Assembly (NCBI GenBank): GCA_964019165.1
Contig: OZ025279.1
Coordinates: 6,559,841-6,623,840, forward strand
Direction of reading: 5' to 3'
DNA: 64,000 nucleotides
Source: Mastigias papua
Lineage: Eukaryota; Cnidaria; Scyphozoa; Rhizostomeae; Mastigiidae
The notes beneath the pieces were generated by a model. That model ran no database searches. It saw only the letters and a list, made by a program, of their open reading frames with translations, and had not been told where the DNA came from. Positions 59,961-64,000 of this stretch are shown here, piece by piece (the stretch's first letter is position 1; every line of letters starts with the position of its first letter). A program made the translations under genes and the position numbers.

Positions 59961-60856
59961 TGAGCTGCAGATTCATTCAGAATGTAAACAAATAGTTCCA
60001 AAGCTAAACAACTATGTATGATATATGCAGTTGATAAGAATAAGCTGATCAAAGTATGAATTAAAAATTAAGAGTTTGTCCATCAAGAAATGAGAAGCAA
60101 TCTTACTTTTATAAGCTTTTACTAACTCCTTACATGAAGCACTTATCTGAACAAATCAGCTTTCCGCAGATTCTAGCAGAATTTCTGGGCGAACAGTGCC
60201 TGGAATTGAAAACTCAACAGTCCGTGATAACGGTTCACTTCTTTTCATTGATGCGCCCGACACGGAATAGAAAGCCATTTGTGGTCCCGATGAGGAGGAA
60301 TCGTTGGAAATTAATCCTCTGCTTCAAAATCTTCGGGACGCTGATAGGAATAGAAGGCAAGAGGGGTAGTGTTTTGCAAAGGGGTATTGTGTTCATTATA
60401 ATCACCATCATCAACAACCTTATTAATCATCATATTAGCGATAACATTGTTGGCCCCAGAAAGAGTAGTGAGGTATTAACATACAATTTGCAACTAAACC
60501 AAATCAATTTGATTTGTTTTTTAGACACCAGATAATTTTAGCTTTAGCTGAACAGAAAATACAAATGCCAAAGCTTACAGAAACAGAATTTATGTTGCCA
60601 TACTTCAACAAAGATCTTTTAAGGCCGGAACGAAAATAGGTAAATAAGTTGAAATTTCCAAAGAAGAGCACTTTTGTCCCCTTGCCTCCTGAAGAAAGGC
60701 AGGAGGGGCATTTGCTTCCATCTGCCTCTGCTCAGTATTCCCGCAAAGCTTATTTGATGGGATGATTTCCCCGGGAAAAACATCTCTACCGCTTAAGTCA
60801 ACTATTCACGAGAACATTTGTGGAAAGCTAAGTTTCTGTCACCTGATTCTCTGATC

Positions 60857-60881
60857 CAGTTCAGTTCAGTTCAGTTCAGTT
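60857..60881. repeat. (CAGTT)n 3' tail repeat
   Basis: Five CAGTT units. On the minus strand these are TGAAC units at the 3' end of the LINE at 60882-62400. Confidence 0.85.
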
Positions 60882-62400
60882 CATATAATTATAATTCCAC
60901 TACATACAAATATAAAGCAAATACAAATACAGAAACAAATTAATCAAATACAGAAACAAGCTAATCAAATACAGAAACAAGTTAATCAAATACAGAAACA
61001 AATTCAGAAACAAATTAATTAAATAAACAAATAGCATGTAGGGAATTACTTGAAGGAGGAGCTCTCTCAATAGATGAACTAATCGAGGAGAGAACCCCCT
61101 ATCCTAAGACTTTAAGATATTAAAATATTACTGGGTAGTTTTGATCGTCCATAATTATAGATTAATAGACATTGCGCAAAGTGAATAGGCTAGATTTACT
61201 TTTCAACCCTATTCAAAAAATGAATTTTCAGTTGTGACTTGAAGGAAATTTTTGATGGAGCATTTCTGAGTTCCACAGGTAGTGCACTCCAAAGTTTAGC
61301 ACCAAGATAGAGAATTGATTTTAGGTCATACTGAACACATTTTTTGCGAAGCTATATAAATCACCTTGATTGGCCTGTCTTGTGGCGTATTGACGAACAG
61401 ATGAGCTGAATAAGAAAATGTCATGAAAGCAGCTAGGTGAAGGTTTATTAACAGACTCAAAAACAAAGGTGAAGAGACGGAGTTCAAAAATCTCATAAAT
61501 TTTTAAAAGTTTAAGATCATTGAAGATTGGAAGAGACGGGGACATGATAGGCTGAAATGAGATAGCCCTGACAGCTTTTCTGTAATTTGAATATGAGATC
61601 AATGTATGATGCATATAACTGACCCCAGACAATAAGACCATATTGTAAAAAGGATAGGAACAAGGCATTGCAAAGACAAATTAAAACACCTAATGAGAGT
61701 AAATTCCTAATTTTGAAAAACATTCCACATTTTTCTAGCTAATTTTTTAGAGAGTTAGCTAAGATGGTGTTTCCAGGTTAGATGCTCATCCATGAGACCT
61801 AAGAACTTAACAAACTTAACCTTTTTAATACGTTTCTTCCCTATTTTGATTGTTGAATGACAAAGAATATCAACAGATGATGAATGAAATATAACATAGT
61901 TGGTTTTATCAATGTTTAATGATAATTTATTAGCGTCAAGCCATTGCTTTACTTGTATCAACTCTCTGTTCACAATTTTGATCAGATCAGATAAATCATT
62001 AGATTCATAATAGATATTTGTATCATTAGCAAGAGATAAAAAGTAAGTTTCTTGGTCGCATTAGGCAAATCATTTATGTATGTAAGAAAAAGTAAAGGGC
62101 CAAATACAGATCCTTGCGGTACACCACAACTAATTGAACACAAAGTAGAATTGCTTCCATTTATTGCTGCATATTGCTTTCTGTTAAAAGATATGACTTA
62201 AACCACTCAAGGGCACATCCACGAACACGATAGTGCTCAATTTTTGAAAGCAAAATACTATGATTAACTGTATCAAAAGCCTTTTGTAAATCAATGAAAA
62301 TACCACAACTAAATCTTTTATTATCAAGTGTATCTCTTACAGCTTCTGTCAAACTCACAAGAGCACAATCGTGGTATCTCCTAGCACTGAAGAGTTAGCA
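60882..62400 (-). pseudogene. LINE relic with reverse transcriptase (Jockey/L2-like)
   Basis: The minus strand reads, in order: SLTEAVRDTLDNKRFSCGI, FIDLQKAFDTVNHSILLSK (motif A, Asp present), SCGVPQGSVFGPLLFL (motif B), SLANDTNIYYES (catalytic motif C, normally Y/FADD, here with the first Asp replaced by Asn), WLDANKLSLNIDKTNY, KVKFVKFLGL, FLQYGLIVWG and YATRQANQGDLY. Frameshifts lie between blocks. The 3' part has no stable frame and ends in a 21-bp tandem repeat (60918-61015) and the CAGTT tail. It is 5'-truncated near 62400 and is not functional. Confidence 0.85.
60918..61015. repeat. 21-bp tandem repeat in LINE 3' UTR
   Basis: About four copies of a unit near TACAGAAACAAGTTAATCAAA. Confidence 0.8.
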
Positions 62401-63254
62401 TCTGGACGAATTATGTTGAATTAAACTGCACGCAATTGCATGCGATGAATTATATTTTGTAAGGAAATCAGCCTGAACGTCGCATATGCACGGCATAAGC
62501 TGCCATCTTTTTCTGTATGTATGCAACCAGTTCACCACAAAGAGCAACAATAAAGGCAACAGATAATTTTCCTGAAAGCAGCACATAAGAGACGGGGCAC
62601 CATTGCTAGATGGAGGAAACGTTTTCATACATTCCACGTATAAAATACCTGCAGTAGGGGGTTCTTTAGTCATCCAAAAAACGTTTATCGAGGTGCTGGG
62701 ATGTCGCATCTGAAAGGACGTAGTATTTCTGTTCTTACAAATATGCCATCGGCATTTGCAACTGAAATTAGGATAGAAGCAGTCATGGAAGGCACTATAC
62801 CGTTAGATACCGTTAGATATCGTTAGACACCGTTAGAAAGGTAAAGAAAAAGAAGCTTTGCTGTACTGACGTTGTGCACGAGGCGTCAACGCTTCTCAGC
62901 CTAAGTGAAAATACTGTCAAAGATGCCCTTAATGCTCTGTAAGAGCGAGGGATCATAATCATGCATAATAATTGTCTTACTATCGATGAGAATGAGAGAC
63001 TACTTATCTCTAAATGCTGTTTACAGACTACCATACTCAATCCATGCAATGACTCAAACATCAACCCTAGCTGCATCATGCAGTGTATAAGTACAAACTG
63101 ATTGTCTACCAATGCTGTCCACGTGGAACAGTTCTAATACAACTACAATAGTGGCCAAAAATCCTGGGACACTTTGCACTTTTTGTGTTCTGCAGTAAAC
63201 CTTTTCCCCTTTACTCCCCTCAGGCAATGTTGGTTTTTGGAAGAAGTGCATACG
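62401..63254. other. Unidentified; small 10-bp tandem repeat
   Basis: At 62800-62833 four copies of a unit near ATACCGTTAG occur. Otherwise there is no supported gene, and the minus-strand ORFs here show no family resemblance. Confidence 0.4.
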
Positions 63255-63259
63255 ATAAT

Positions 63260-63420
63260 GGGAGCATTTCACGTGCAAGCCAGCTTCAAATGTCCTATGG
63301 ACGAAGCAACATTGATCTAGGGTTGAAGAGGGGTGCGTGTACGTTGCGACGATGAAAAAATGTAGAGGAGTGCGGTTTTTTACCTTTTTGTGAGTGCCCC
63401 AAGGACTTTTGGCGAGTATT
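63260..63420 (+). repeat. Dispersed repeat A, copy 2
   Basis: The same family and orientation as 32478-32645. The plus strand reads DNGSISRASQLQMSYGRSN over part of it, and the other copy DDNGRISRARKLQVSHIQAN, so the family may derive from a coding element. Stops break both. Confidence 0.65.
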
Positions 63421-64000
63421 GTACATCCCTGAAACCAAAATTTCATCACCAAGAAAAGGATGATAGTATAATACAAAGCCTCATAACATTATCAAAATCA
63501 ATTGTCGAGCTGCAAACTATTCTGCTGAATGAGAGGAAATTATTTGGAAAACAATGAAGCGAAAACACTGAATTGAAATTCCTGCGAGAATCAAAGAAGT
63601 TTTGAACGTAGAAAATTCAGGTTTGGTGTCAGGAGAAAAGTCAAAAGGACATGTAGCATCGAAGGTGGCAAGAATTTTTGTTTTTGTGCCATTTTTACAA
63701 GTAATTTCTCGGGTTGTCACTCGTATACCAAACCAGGTCCAAGTCAAAATCGACCCTTAAATTGTTATTGCCTTTCTCGCAGTCATAATTGTAATAGAGA
63801 TTTAGAAAATCCAGGAAAGCAAGGGATTTACCCAATTTCTGCAGATGCATTAAATGAAGAAATACTAACCACACAGAAAAACAGTATCGTTTACGACAAC
63901 ATCGGATCAAAGCTAACAATGCAAATCAAGAAACAAAGAGAAAATGAAAACAACAAGTGGAAGAAAAAGTCTACATGACAAAATGCAAATCCTAATGCAT
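63421..64000. other. Unidentified end of window
   Basis: A plus-strand stretch at 63573-63700 reads IPARIKEVLNVENSG then LVSGEKSKGHVASKVA without a stop, in line with repeat A copy 2, and may be more of the same element. Nothing else was recognised. Confidence 0.3.

Noticed and set aside
60134..60535. Plus-strand ORF, and an alternative frame reading SRISGRTVPGIENSTVRDNG then DAPDTE
   Set aside because: The more protein-like frame hits a stop after about 35 codons and no donor restores it. Not enough support for an exon.

Overview
The window looks like nuclear DNA of an invertebrate metazoan. It is AT-rich, genes are split by GT-AG introns, and the few coding islands sit in a large excess of transposon debris and microsatellites. 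A PHF24-like PHD/EF-hand gene, a C2H2 zinc-finger exon, Penelope-like and LINE relics, tRNA-derived SINEs and very long (TA)n arrays all fit an animal, perhaps a cnidarian or another early-branching marine lineage. The sequence does not fix the species. No bacterial operons, phage or CRISPR arrays were seen.

Two multi-exon genes on the minus strand dominate. (1) Exons at 27645-27764, 23763-23830, 23135-23267, 16052-16237, 15243-15396, 13883-14040, 9170-9436, 8314-8754 and probably 6880-6965 have splice sites and mostly matching phases. They appear to form one gene of about 21 kb. It encodes a coiled-coil protein with an Sfi1/POC5-like Leu-Leu/Trp-Trp centrin-binding-type motif and a long acidic, Ser-rich tail. 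A single-exon plus-strand TspO-like membrane protein gene (12345-13268) and a plus-strand basic 246-residue ORF (16977-17717) lie inside its introns. (2) Eight exons between 50343 and 33964 have perfectly compatible phases and total 364 codons including the stop. They encode a PHF24 (KIAA1045/GINIP)-like protein with one PHD finger and four EF-hands. A C-terminal exon of a C2H2 zinc-finger protein lies at 3088-3446.

The rest is mostly mobile-element sequence. Penelope-like elements (PLEs) are at 53907-54898 (minus) and 17940-18596 (plus). LINE relics are at 2305-2530, 4440-5717, 36090-36560, 58442-59960 and 60882-62400. tRNA-derived SINEs are at 28290-28505, 30937-31010, 34340-34515, 35755-35935 and 55032-55141. 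MITE-like elements with visible terminal inverted repeats are at 195-613, 10746-10925, 14427-14832, 19028-19314, 20119-20723 (with another nested inside), 29836-30050, 46574-46971 and 49444-49692.

The most striking pattern is that several of the giant (TA)n arrays lie just downstream of short motifs with the hammerhead-ribozyme core order CTGANGA...GAAA. Two of these (4372-4414 and 53907-53948) also have a 6-bp stem I and a palindromic ACTAGT stem III, as expected of dimer-type hammerheads. One sits in the 3' region of a recognisable PLE. Most of the TA microsatellite landscape here may therefore be PLE footprints. Other unusual structures are a possible foldback-type element with inverted arrays of a 23-bp repeat (30585-32330), nested MITEs, and a 47-bp near-perfect palindrome (55724-55770).
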